NCBI GenBank assembly: GCA_963837365.1
Contig: CAWIMW010000003.1
Coordinates: 558,001-622,000, forward strand
From: CAWBXL01 sp963837365
GTDB taxonomy: Bacteria > Acidobacteriota > Terriglobia > Terriglobales > Acidobacteriaceae
Length of the DNA: 64,000 nt
Direction: 5' to 3'
The stretch's first letter is position 1; each line of letters begins with the position of its first letter. Of this stretch, positions 9,045-16,148 are shown one piece after another. The notes under the pieces are model-generated. The model ran no database searches. It saw nothing but the letters and a program-made list of their open reading frames with translations, and was not told the origin of the DNA. Position numbers and translations under genes: made by a program.

Positions 9045-9062
9045 GCGGTTTCCCCTGTGGCA

Positions 9063-9168
9063 TTTCCTCTGTGGAACTCAGTGTTCGGAGCCTGCCCTGA
9101 GCGCGGCCGAAGAGTGATTAGTTTTTAAGACCTCTAACCACGGAGGACACAGAGTTTCACAGAGGAAA
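9063..9168. repeat. Imperfect inverted repeat enclosing a dispersed palindromic element
   Basis: A 17-base arm (9063-9079, TTTCCTCTGTGGAACTC) pairs with 9152-9168 (16 of 17 positions). Between the arms, at 9089-9112, is a copy of the AGCCTGCCCTGAGCG...CGAAG element, which also occurs at 10314-10339 in the other orientation. It fills the gap between mnmA and the DDAH-like gene. Confidence 0.7.
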
Positions 9169-9169
9169 C

Positions 9170-10276
9170 TTAAGTAATCCAGCCGCCGCCCACGACTAAA
9201 TCATCCTGATAAAACACGGCCGCCTGCCCGGGAGTAACCGCCCGCTGCGGTTCCTCGAATGTCGCTACAATTTCATCTCCAACTCTTTCGATCACAGCTG
9301 CCGCCGGCTCATGGCGATGGCGAATCTTAATCACCACATGCATCGGTTCATTCAACTCCGCCACGGAAATCAAATTAATCTTCTTCACCTGCATCGACTT
9401 CGAATACAAATCTTCCTGCGCGCCGACCACCACCTGATGCGCGTCACCCTTGATCTGGATCACGTATAAAGGAGAGCCGGTGGCTACGCCCAATCCCTTG
9501 CGCTGTCCGACGGTGAAGTTGTGGATGCCCAGGTGCTCGCCGACGACTTCCCCGCTCGCGGTGACCAGTTCCCCGGCGGTGTCGGGCAAGGCGTCTCCCT
9601 GCTCGGCGAGGTAGGCGTCGATGAAAGTTTTGTAGTCGCCGCCGGGGACAAAACAAATTTCCTGCGAGTCGGGCTTCTCGGCGATCACCAGCCCATGCCG
9701 ACGCGCCAGCTCGCGCACCTCGGGCTTGGTCAGGTTGCCCAGAGGAAACAACGTGCGGCTGAGCTGCTCCTGGGTGAGGCCGAAGAGAAAATATGTCTGG
9801 TCCTTGGCGGTGTCCTTGGGACGACGCAGCAGCCAGCGTCCGCGCGCATCGTCGAACTCCACGCGAGCGTAATGCCCGGTGGCAACTTTTTCCGCGCCGA
9901 TCTGCTGGGCCACGGTCAGCAGCTGATCAAACTTCAGATGATTGTTGCAGAGCGAGCACGGGATCGGCGTGCGCCCGGAAAGATACTCCTCCACGAACGG
10001 ACGCACCACGTCGCGCTCGAAGCGGTCCTCATGATTGACCACATAATAAGGAATGCCGATGGTCTCGGCCACGCGGCGGGCGTCGTACACATCGTCGAGC
10101 GAACAGCAGCGTCCGGTGACCTGCTCGGGCATACCCTCGTGGCCAGCGAGGCGGCGCTGGTTCCACAGCTGCATGGTGAGGCCGATGAGGTTGTGTCCCT
10201 CAGCACGCAGCACGGCCGCGACCACGGAGGAATCCACTCCGCCGGACATGGCGACCGCGATGGTCTGGGGGGACAT
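9170..10276 (-). CDS. mnmA: tRNA-specific 2-thiouridylase MnmA
   Basis: Catalyses sulfur transfer to U34 of tRNA-Lys, -Glu and -Gln in the cytoplasm. The start at 10276 gives 367 residues, the family norm. A GTG 12 codons upstream lies inside a dispersed repeat and is less likely. The PP-loop ATP motif SGGVDSS is at residues 11-17. Catalytic cysteines correspond to Cys110 (SLCNNHLKF) and Cys208 (DSQEICFVPGG), both present. The central tRNA-binding domain (GHYARVEF, DQTYFLFGL) and the C-terminal beta-barrel (GQAAVFY) are complete. No sulfur-relay partners are adjacent. Confidence 0.96.
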   Translation of the reverse strand: MSPQTIAVAMSGGVDSSVVAAVLRAEGHNLIGLTMQLWNQRRLAGHEGMPEQVTGRCCSLDDVYDARRVAETIGIPYYVVNHEDRFERDVVRPFVEEYLSGRTPIPCSLCNNHLKFDQLLTVAQQIGAEKVATGHYARVEFDDARGRWLLRRPKDTAKDQTYFLFGLTQEQLSRTLFPLGNLTKPEVRELARRHGLVIAEKPDSQEICFVPGGDYKTFIDAYLAEQGDALPDTAGELVTASGEVVGEHLGIHNFTVGQRKGLGVATGSPLYVIQIKGDAHQVVVGAQEDLYSKSMQVKKINLISVAELNEPMHVVIKIRHRHEPAAAVIERVGDEIVATFEEPQRAVTPGQAAVFYQDDLVVGGGWIT

Positions 10277-10313
10277 GGTTTCTATTGTAAATGGTTCGTG
10301 TAGGGCGGACACT

Positions 10314-10339
10314 CCCTTCGACTTCGCTCAGGGCAGGCT
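10314..10339 (+). repeat. Dispersed CCCTTCGACTTCG element
   Basis: A 26-base element with an imperfect palindromic core (CCTTCGAC/TTCGCTCAGG). Its reverse complement recurs at 9089-9112 and a diverged copy lies at 17008-17033. It lies between mnmA and the PIN toxin gene, next to a heptamer-like fragment (AACTGAGAACTG). Confidence 0.7.
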
Positions 10340-10361
10340 CTGTCCGCCAACTGAGAACTGC

Positions 10362-10761
10362 CTATTCTTCAGGAATGAGATAAGCCCCGGGAATTTTTCC
10401 GTCCAGCGTCGCGAGCATGCCGGCATTGGCTCTTGCAAGCTCCACCAAATGGCCGTCTGTGATCTGCTTGGGAGTTTTGACCCAAGTCGGAAGGTGCGAG
10501 ATATCGTGATCATCTGCAAGAAAGCTAAACGTAAACACATCCGCCTTTTTCATGCGTAACAGCAAGGTGCGCGCCTGCGCGACCGCCAATCCATAAGCCG
10601 GAGCTTGCGCGAGCACCCGTATGAACCCCAATTCTGTGATGGAGCATGTCGCCAACGTGGGAGCGGGGCGCATGCGCAGCCACGAAGCTACACGATCATG
10701 AAATTCGTGGTTGGCAAATCCCAGACGCCACCAGCGCATTCACGTCCAGCAGATACGTCAT
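10362..10761 (-). pseudogene. PIN-domain (VapC-like) toxin gene with a +1 frameshift
   Basis: The start codon at 10761 overlaps the antitoxin stop (ATGA). The first residues, MTYLLDVNALVA, carry the N-terminal catalytic Asp of PIN ribonucleases. Near 10725-10729 the frame breaks: the intended path continues as LGFANHEFHD one base over, whereas the starting frame hits a stop after about 21 codons. The rest of the toxin is intact in the shifted frame, including TCSITELGFIRVL and TDGHLVELARANAG, which hold the remaining acidic residues. Removing one base gives a normal 132-residue VapC. Either the toxin is recently inactivated or the base is a sequence error. Its AbrB-type antitoxin is upstream. 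Confidence 0.8.
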
Positions 10762-11015
10762 GGAAAGTTGACCAGGATTTCGTCAACCTCTTTGCTGCTC
10801 AATGCAGAAGCAGCAGGCCCCACGCTGAGGACGGGAAGGCCGGTCACAGGATCGGTCACGATCTTGGCCTTGGGGGCGCGGTTCCTTCTCGGGGTCAGCA
10901 CAATGCGTCCGGATTCGAGGGCCACATCCAGCGGGTCGCCCGCCTGAATGCCCAGCCTCCGCCGCAGCGGCCCTGGGAGCACGACCTGTCCTTTGGTGGA
11001 AACCTTGGTTTGCAT
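10758..11015 (-). CDS. AbrB/MazE-type antitoxin of a PIN toxin module
   Basis: An 85-residue protein. The start at 11015 yields the classic swapped-hairpin N-terminus (MQTKVSTKGQVVLPGPLRR), while the upstream in-frame codons are not conserved in character. Residues 1-45 form the AbrB DNA-binding fold, and the tail (EVDEILVNFP) would bind the toxin. It is first in the operon and overlaps the PIN toxin gene by 4 bases, which implies translational coupling. A perfect 6-bp inverted repeat (GTAAGA-CGA-TCTTAC) ends directly against the start codon and is a likely self-regulatory operator. Confidence 0.88.
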   Translation of the reverse strand: MQTKVSTKGQVVLPGPLRRRLGIQAGDPLDVALESGRIVLTPRRNRAPKAKIVTDPVTGLPVLSVGPAASALSSKEVDEILVNFP

Positions 11016-11030
11016 GTAAGACGATCTTAC
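11016..11030. promoter_or_regulatory. Palindromic operator candidate for the AbrB/PIN module
   Basis: GTAAGA (11016-11021), a CGA spacer, then TCTTAC (11025-11030): a perfect inverted repeat touching the antitoxin start codon, in the 72-base gap between two divergent TA modules. AbrB-type antitoxins normally repress their own operon by binding such sites. Confidence 0.5.
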
Positions 11031-11056
11031 CATGAATTTAGCTGTTTTGGATAAGA

Positions 11057-11076
11057 TGTGGAGTATACTGTGGAGT
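11057..11076. promoter_or_regulatory. Operator candidate for the RHH/MazF module
   Basis: Direct repeats TGTGGAGT at 11057-11064 and 11069-11076 flank and overlap the palindrome AGTATACT (11062-11069). The site ends 11 bases before the RHH antitoxin ATG. Short repeats of this spacing are typical binding sites for ribbon-helix-helix antitoxins. GGAG within the second repeat may double as the ribosome-binding site. Confidence 0.5.
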
Positions 11077-11087
11077 GAATTCAACAT

Positions 11088-11321
11088 ATGCAAATCGTAC
11101 AAATAGTCCTCGATAAGAAGCTATTAAGCGCTACCGATCAAGCCGCTAAGCGGACCAGACGCAACCGTTCCGCCCTGGTGCGCGACGCCCTGCGGGAACA
11201 CCTCCGCCGACTGGAGTTGCGGGCCAGTGAAGAACACGACCGCCAGGGTTACGCGCGATATCCGCAAGCTGACGCGGAAGCTCAGAGTTGGGAAGCAGAG
11301 GCCGCGTGGCCGGCAGAATAG
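11088..11321 (+). CDS. Ribbon-helix-helix antitoxin (MazE-like)
   Basis: A 77-residue protein. Residues 1-45 are a ribbon-helix-helix domain: beta strand MQIVQIVLDKKLL, helix A (SATDQAAKRTRRN) and helix B (RSALVRDALREHLRRLEL). The acidic, Ala/Glu-rich C-terminus is the expected toxin-wrapping tail. The MazF-like toxin gene overlaps its end by 16 bases. It is divergent from the AbrB/PIN module with a 72-base shared regulatory gap that contains candidate operators for both. Confidence 0.87.
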   Translation: MQIVQIVLDKKLLSATDQAAKRTRRNRSALVRDALREHLRRLELRASEEHDRQGYARYPQADAEAQSWEAEAAWPAE

Positions 11322-11641
11322 CCCGAGGTGACGTCCGGCTTTACCAGTTTGCCGCGCCCGACAAGAAACGGCCGGCCGTCGTGCTTACCCGCAATAGCGC
11401 CATCGCTTACTTATCCACCGTCACGGTGGCGCCGGTCACTTCCACCATTCGCGGCGTGCCTTCGGAAATCGTGTTGAACCAGGAAGACGGCATGAAGACG
11501 CCCTGCGCGGTGAACCTGCACCACGCGGTGACCGTGTCCCAACAGCGATTGGGGAAACGGGTAGCCCAGCTTAGTCCGGCACGAATGAATGAAGTGTGCG
11601 CCGCTTTGCGGTTCTGTTTGGGATGCGATTCGGGACAATGA
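11306..11641 (+). CDS. MazF/PemK-family endoribonuclease toxin
   Basis: A 111-residue toxin from a GTG start at 11306; the TTG six codons upstream is less likely. It has the MazF beta-barrel pattern: RIARGDVRLYQFAAPDKKRP at the N-terminus with the conserved (G/R)DV and KKRPAVVLTR, then VTVAPVTSTIRGVPSEI containing the T/S-x-x-x-R-G loop, and a hydrophobic C-terminal helix. This fold cleaves RNA at short motifs in the cytoplasm. It is translationally coupled to the antitoxin by a 16-base overlap. All core elements are intact, so this module should be active. Confidence 0.88.
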   Translation: MAGRIARGDVRLYQFAAPDKKRPAVVLTRNSAIAYLSTVTVAPVTSTIRGVPSEIVLNQEDGMKTPCAVNLHHAVTVSQQRLGKRVAQLSPARMNEVCAALRFCLGCDSGQ

Positions 11642-11717
11642 GTGGGTAACGTTCCGTCCTTTCCCCTAATTTCGCGAGGGCGCCCGTTCCCATACAACAC
11701 AGCCGCTCCCACATCCC

Positions 11718-12683
11718 CTACCGCATATTCTTCATATACTTCATCCACGGATACCACTCTCTCCAGCGCGATGAAAACTCATCGCCATCCACCCGCTTGA
11801 ATTCAATCCGGTAGTAATGCAATGGAATGGTGCTGTTGTTGCGAATCGTGTGCGGCGGCTCTGGAGCGAGCGTCGTGCAGGTTGGGACTTTCATGTCGAA
11901 AACGGTTGGGGCGGGAGCGTGTCCTGGCGCAGGGCTGTGTGCATCAATGATGCTTTGTTCATCGACGACGGTACTGAACGCCAACACGGACGCATACGGA
12001 TTGCTGTGCGCGGGAGTGGTTTCGCCGGGGCGGATGGTGACTTCGACGAGGCGGACGTGTCCGTCTTCGTAGAGGAGGCGGTAGTTGTTGGGGGCGGCGA
12101 CGACGGGATCGAGGCTGGGCATTCGCGGATTTGTAAAAGGCGCGGCGGGCTTCAGCATCCACGGGTACCAGTCTTTCCAATGCGTGCGGAAATCTTCGCC
12201 ATCCAGGCGACGGAACTCGATGCGATAAAAATGTACCGGCACTGCGCCGTGATTGATTGGCTTATGCGGCGCTTCGGGCGGAGCTGTCGTGCATCTGGGA
12301 AACTGCAAACCAGCGGGCGGGCCACCTTGTCCCCAGCCTTTGCCGGCGAATGGGCTGGCGGGGTCAAGATGAGATTCGGCCAGCGGAATTCCGGCTACGC
12401 CGGGGCCGCTTCCCGTGTCACGCGCGAACACGCTCGGATACGGATGGCCGTGCATGTGGACATCTAGTTCCGGTGGGTTCGCTACCTCCAGGAACATGAT
12501 GTTTTCGTTTTCAAACAAGACGCGGTGGACGTCGGGATCGGCGAGCTCGGCGTCGTACGATGCGGGATAGGGATAGCCTCCCCAGGGTGTGCGCGGATAT
12601 CCCGCGGGGGATTGAGCTTGCAGAGGCCAGCAACACCATAATGCACAAAGCACGAGTGGCAGAGTTCTGTACAGTTTTTTCAT
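11718..12683 (-). CDS. Secreted protein with an internally duplicated cupin-like unit
   Basis: A 321-residue protein with an N-terminal signal peptide (about 22 residues, ending near PLQAQS). The mature part holds two related halves. Half one (about 58-180) runs from MFLEVANPPELDVHMHGHPY to HFYRIEFRRLDG and DWYPWM. Half two (about 205-318) runs from VRLVEVTIRPGETTPAHSNP to HYYRIEFKRVDG and EWYPWM. Each half ends with CTT...P(E/P)APHKPI- or PPHT-like segments plus the YRIEF(R/K)R signature. The beta-rich pattern with spaced His residues suggests a bicupin-like fold, but the His ligands in half two are fewer. Function is unknown. It lies downstream of the methyltransferase gene on the same strand. 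Confidence 0.7.
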   Translation of the reverse strand: MKKLYRTLPLVLCALWCCWPLQAQSPAGYPRTPWGGYPYPASYDAELADPDVHRVLFENENIMFLEVANPPELDVHMHGHPYPSVFARDTGSGPGVAGIPLAESHLDPASPFAGKGWGQGGPPAGLQFPRCTTAPPEAPHKPINHGAVPVHFYRIEFRRLDGEDFRTHWKDWYPWMLKPAAPFTNPRMPSLDPVVAAPNNYRLLYEDGHVRLVEVTIRPGETTPAHSNPYASVLAFSTVVDEQSIIDAHSPAPGHAPAPTVFDMKVPTCTTLAPEPPHTIRNNSTIPLHYYRIEFKRVDGDEFSSRWREWYPWMKYMKNMR

Positions 12684-12764
12684 GGATCAATTGAAACACA
12701 AGGTCAGAGTTGTGGTGCGGTGTTCAGGTTCAAGTGGCAGCTTCAAGCACTTCTAGCGTTACAG

Positions 12765-13496
12765 TCACGCTTTCGGTGCTTTTGCAGCGGTGAGCAGGGT
12801 CGTCCCCGCTACCGGGTTGCCCCACCAGAATCTCCATCCCAGCCGGCGGCGTTTTACATTCGACGCGCCGAGCGTCCGCAAGGCTTCTTCATAGATCGCT
12901 GTGGCGCGGATGTCCGCGATCATCATGCGGCCTCCGGGTTTGAGGACGCGGAAGGCTTCGGCGATGGCCTGTTTGCGATCGGCATTCGAGCGGATGTTGT
13001 GGATGGCCAGGCTGGAGACCACCACGTCGAAGGTTGCATCCGGAAATGGAAGCGCGCGCATGTCACCGGTCTCGATGTGCACCCGGTCGGCGACGCCTTC
13101 CATGGACGCGTTGCGCAGGGTGACGTCGCGGGCGTTGCCCGACTGATCGGTCGTGCTCCAGATGTCGACGCCGGTCACGCGGCCGGTGGTCAACCTGCGG
13201 GCGACCGCAGTCAGCACCGCGCCTCGGCCGCAACCCATGTCAAGCACCTGCTCGTCGCCGCGCAGGTGGAGGCGGTCCAGAATGCGCTCCCACTCGATGA
13301 ACTTGCCGCGCCGGGTGGTGTAGAGAAAGCTGCTGGCGCTGGCCAGGAAGAAGAGGAAATAGACGGTAAGCGGGCGGGCGGCGTGAATATTTCCGTACCA
13401 CCAGGCAATCGCAGTGCCTACGCCGCTAGCTATGGCTAACAGCCAGAAGGTCAGCAGCGCATAGGGCGCGTCGTAGCCGTAGTCGGGGCGTGCCAT
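12765..13496 (-). CDS. Membrane-anchored SAM-dependent methyltransferase
   Basis: A 243-residue protein. Two hydrophobic helices at about residues 12-32 and 42-60 should anchor it in the inner membrane. A class I methyltransferase fold follows: motif I VLDMGCGRGAVL (residues about 84-95), motif II VTGVDIW, an acidic GDMRALPFPD, and DVVVSSLAIHNI, which is typical of the UbiE/Methyltransf_11 group. The substrate is unknown; membrane anchoring suggests a lipid or quinone. It lies between citrate synthase and the duplicated secreted protein on the same strand, but the gaps are long enough for separate transcription. Confidence 0.85.
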   Translation of the reverse strand: MARPDYGYDAPYALLTFWLLAIASGVGTAIAWWYGNIHAARPLTVYFLFFLASASSFLYTTRRGKFIEWERILDRLHLRGDEQVLDMGCGRGAVLTAVARRLTTGRVTGVDIWSTTDQSGNARDVTLRNASMEGVADRVHIETGDMRALPFPDATFDVVVSSLAIHNIRSNADRKQAIAEAFRVLKPGGRMMIADIRATAIYEEALRTLGASNVKRRRLGWRFWWGNPVAGTTLLTAAKAPKA

Positions 13497-13550
13497 CGCG
13501 AACGATTGTAAGCGATGCTGCCTCCCAAGGCGGTAAGCAGAGACGATGCG

Positions 13551-14864
13551 CTACTTGGTTAACGGGGACGCTTCCACGCCCCGTTTCTCGATCGCGACCA
13601 CGTCACGTTGTTCGGAGCCGACGTAGACTTGCCGCGGACGGGCAATCTTCTGTTCCGGGTCCTCCAACATCTCCTGCCACTGGGCCAGCCAGCCCACGGT
13701 CCTGGGAATGGCAAACAATACCGTGAACATCTCCGGCTTAAATCCCACGGCCTGATAGATGATCCCGGAATAGAAATCTACATTGGGATAGAGCTTGCGC
13801 TTGATGAAATATTCGTCTTCCAAGGCGATACGCTCGAGTTCGAGGGCGATCTCCAGTTTGGGATTTCTGCCGGTCACTTCAAAGACCCGCTCGGCAGCCC
13901 ACTTGATGATTCTGGCGCGGGGATCGTAATTCTTGTAGACGCGGTGGCCGAATCCCATGAGCTTTATGTGTCCAGCCTTGACCCGTTCCACGTAGGCGGG
14001 GACGTTGCTCTTGGACCCAATTTCGTCAATCATCTTCAGCACTTCTTCGTTGGCGCCGCCATGCAGTGGGCCTGAGAGCGCAGCCGCCGCAGCTGCGGTC
14101 GAAACAAACGGATCGGCCTGCGAACTTCCCACCGCGCGCATGACGTTGGTGCTGCAATTCTGCTCGTGGTCGGCATGCAGGATGAACAGGATGTCCAGCG
14201 CCCGTGCCAGGACCGGGTTGGCCTGATACTTCGGCTCCACCATCTTCCACAGCATGTTCATGAAATTTTCGGTATAGGTAAGCTCATCGTCCGGGTACAC
14301 GTAGGGATAACCGAGGTTGTGACGGTAGGTGTAAGCCGCGATGGTAGGCACCTTGCCAATCAGGCGGGAGATCTCGAGTTTCCGTATCTCGGGGTCGTGC
14401 ACATTCCGGGCTTCGGAGTAAACCGTGGAAAGTGCTGCTACCGTGCTGATGAACATCCCCATGGGGTGGGCGTCGTAACGGAAACCTTCCAGGAATTTCT
14501 TGGTGGTCTCATGAAGCATCCGGTGGTGAGTGATGTTGTCCACCCACGTGGCCAACTGTGCCGTATCGGGCAACTCGCCAAAGAGGATGAGGTAGGCGAC
14601 CTCAAGAAATGTGCACTTCTCAGCCAATTGCTCGATGGGGTAGCCCCGATACCGCAAGATCCCCTTGTCGCCATCAATGAAGGTAATGGCGCTCCGGCAG
14701 GACGCCGTATTCAGAAACGCCGGATCGTAGCTCATGACGCCAAAATCGTCGGGCCCGGTCTTGATTTTCCGCAAATCCATAGCGCGAACCGTGCCCTGAT
14801 GGAGCGGCATCTCGTAACTAGTTTCCGTACGCTTATCCACGACGCTCAGAATTTCGTTTTCCAT
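13551..14864 (-). CDS. gltA: Citrate synthase (type I/II hexameric bacterial class)
   Basis: Condenses acetyl-CoA and oxaloacetate to citrate, the entry step of the TCA cycle. The 437-residue length from the ATG at 14864 is right for the bacterial NADH-regulated-type enzymes. A GGAAAGGA site supports this start over a codon 17 residues upstream. The catalytic triad is present: His268 (PLHGGANE), His307 (GFGHRVYKN) and Asp363 (YPNVDFYSG). The N-terminal beta-rich domain (TFIDGDKGILRYRGYP) is complete. It is transcribed alone. Confidence 0.97.
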   Translation of the reverse strand: MENEILSVVDKRTETSYEMPLHQGTVRAMDLRKIKTGPDDFGVMSYDPAFLNTASCRSAITFIDGDKGILRYRGYPIEQLAEKCTFLEVAYLILFGELPDTAQLATWVDNITHHRMLHETTKKFLEGFRYDAHPMGMFISTVAALSTVYSEARNVHDPEIRKLEISRLIGKVPTIAAYTYRHNLGYPYVYPDDELTYTENFMNMLWKMVEPKYQANPVLARALDILFILHADHEQNCSTNVMRAVGSSQADPFVSTAAAAAALSGPLHGGANEEVLKMIDEIGSKSNVPAYVERVKAGHIKLMGFGHRVYKNYDPRARIIKWAAERVFEVTGRNPKLEIALELERIALEDEYFIKRKLYPNVDFYSGIIYQAVGFKPEMFTVLFAIPRTVGWLAQWQEMLEDPEQKIARPRQVYVGSEQRDVVAIEKRGVEASPLTK

Positions 14865-15174
14865 CGATATTTTCCTTTCCGTGACGTCCTGCCTGCGAAT
14901 CACGGTCCCGGTCATTGCAAAAACAGAGTCAGCGGATCGCTGCCCTCATCTGGATGGCGATGCAACCACTTACAAGGTTCCCGCCTTAGCGCCGATGGAG
15001 GCCATGTCGAAGGTCACCGTCCCTGGTGATTTCCATCACACACGGGTCCGTGCCCGGCCATCATTAAAACTCTGTCATCTCGACCGGAGCACGACGAGCC
15101 GCAAAGTGGAGGGTTGGGCGGAGTGGAGAGACCTTGTGTGAGGTGGTTCGGCCAAGCTTTGCGCGAACGAGGAT
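14865..15174. other. Intergenic region upstream of gltA holding mosaic repeat copy A
   Basis: About 310 bases. The part near gltA should hold its promoter. The part from 15068 to 15139 is a mosaic repeat listed separately. I see no gene here. Confidence 0.6.
15068..15139 (+). repeat. Mosaic repeat, copy A (left flank of TA cluster)
   Basis: A 72-base element with the outer ends AACTCTGTCATCTCGACCGG (15068-15087) and GCGGAGTGGAGAGACCTTGT (15118-15137). The same ends occur in inverted orientation at 16898-16967 (copy B), while the interior of the two copies differs. The pair brackets two toxin-antitoxin modules. Confidence 0.85.
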
Positions 15175-15420
15175 CTACAGTTCGTCTTCCGCATCCGGCG
15201 CTGACTTCGGCGCTGTCCGCAGAAATCTCATCAGCCCTGCCCCGGTGGCCTTTCCGGCACGTTTCTTGAAGAAGTCAGCCGCGGTTTCTACCACTCCCAC
15301 TTTCTCGGCCACGGCGACCGCGATCCACTGGTTTAAGGAAACACCATCTTCCTTGGCCAGCCGCTGTGCAGCTTTTTTGATGGAAAGCGGAAGCTTCAAT
15401 GGATAAGTAGCTTTGCTCAT
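15175..15420 (-). CDS. Ribbon-helix-helix antitoxin (HicB/Arc-like) following a broken PIN toxin
   Basis: An 81-residue protein. The core YPLKLPLSIKKAAQRLAKED and GVSLNQWIAVAVAEKVG is a clear ribbon-helix-helix dimerisation and DNA-binding unit. The basic C-terminus (FLRTAPKSAPDAEDEL) would contact a toxin. The start at 15420 overlaps the stop of the upstream PIN-toxin remnant (ATGA), so the original order was toxin then antitoxin. With the toxin truncated, this gene is probably a surviving orphan antitoxin that can still bind DNA. Confidence 0.8.
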   Translation of the reverse strand: MSKATYPLKLPLSIKKAAQRLAKEDGVSLNQWIAVAVAEKVGVVETAADFFKKRAGKATGAGLMRFLRTAPKSAPDAEDEL

Positions 15421-15689
15421 ATTCTCACCTTCTTCAGCAAGTCTGCCGGACGCCACACGCCAATCTTGAACCGTTCCCCAGCCCGGGCGAAATCTGCAAT
15501 GTTATAAGTCACCAGCGCATCCGCCCGCCCATTGATGGCGGCTTCGAGCACCATCTCATCATTGGGGTCACGCGACTGCGGCCGCCACTGGAAATGAACT
15601 TCCACCGGCTCCATCAGCGCTGCCAACTCGGCGAGGCTTCTACAGAGAAGAGTGGAGCGAGGGAGCTGACCGCCCCCTCGCCCCCACAC
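15417..15689 (-). pseudogene. Truncated PIN-family toxin (C-terminal half only)
   Basis: From about residue 18 of this reading frame (base 15638) the sequence matches the C-terminal half of stand-alone PIN toxins: SLAELAALMEPVEVHFQWRP, SRDPNDEMVLEAA, INGRADALVTYNIADF, with the conserved D-x-x-D-E and the late Asp. The N-terminal strand with the first catalytic Asp is missing. What lies upstream is GC-rich sequence (CCCCCTCGCCCCC on the plus strand) of a different character. The gene therefore looks cut at its 5' end and cannot form an active PIN nuclease. It overlaps the antitoxin gene by 4 bases. Confidence 0.75.
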
Positions 15690-15789
15690 CCCACTCCCCG
15701 GGTTACAATCCTTTTCGTCAGATCCCTGTCCCTAATTACTCTGTCTCAGGTCAGGGGTGCACTTCAACGGAACGTACCTCGATTTCCCC

Positions 15790-16146
15790 TTATCTCGCAG
15801 CGGCGCGATGTTTGGCTTTCCTATCTTTACCCGCGACTATCTCACCTAACCCCTCTATCGCAATCGGCTCCTGATCCGGAAACTGAGCCACAATAGTCAG
15901 GCTTCCTCCAACCGCTTCCACATAGTTCCGCAGAGTGGAAAGCAACAAGTCACTTCGCTTCTCCAGACGCGAGACCCCATCCTGGCCCATCTTGAGGGTG
16001 TGGGCCACGGTCTTTTGGGTTTTGTTGACCGCGTGCCTGATTTCTTGCAGAGACATTTCGCGCGCCACCAGTTCGCGGGTGCGAGCCTTGATTTGTTTCT
16101 GCCTCGCTGGACTGATCTCTTTAAGCTTCTGTTCCAAAGTCTTCAT
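15790..16146 (-). CDS. XRE-family antitoxin (HigA-like)
   Basis: A 118-residue protein. A basic N-terminal helix (EISPARQKQIKARTRELV) is followed by a five-helix Xre DNA-binding domain: LQEIRHAVNKTQKTVAHTLK, then the recognition helix around GVSRLEKRSDLLLSTLRNYV and AVGGSLTIVAQF. This N-terminal extension plus Xre domain is typical of antitoxins encoded after a HigB/Gp49-like toxin. That arrangement is present here, with only 2 bases between the toxin stop and this ATG. It probably represses its own operon. Confidence 0.88.
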   Translation of the reverse strand: MKTLEQKLKEISPARQKQIKARTRELVAREMSLQEIRHAVNKTQKTVAHTLKMGQDGVSRLEKRSDLLLSTLRNYVEAVGGSLTIVAQFPDQEPIAIEGLGEIVAGKDRKAKHRAAAR

Positions 16147-16148
16147 GG

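Noticed and set aside
9521..10303. Plus-strand frame of about 260 codons opposite mnmA
   Set aside because: Shadow of mnmA, whose motifs and length are complete.
10725..10729. Programmed frameshift in the PIN toxin gene
   Set aside because: No slippery run or stimulatory structure is visible; a plain indel or sequence error is simpler.
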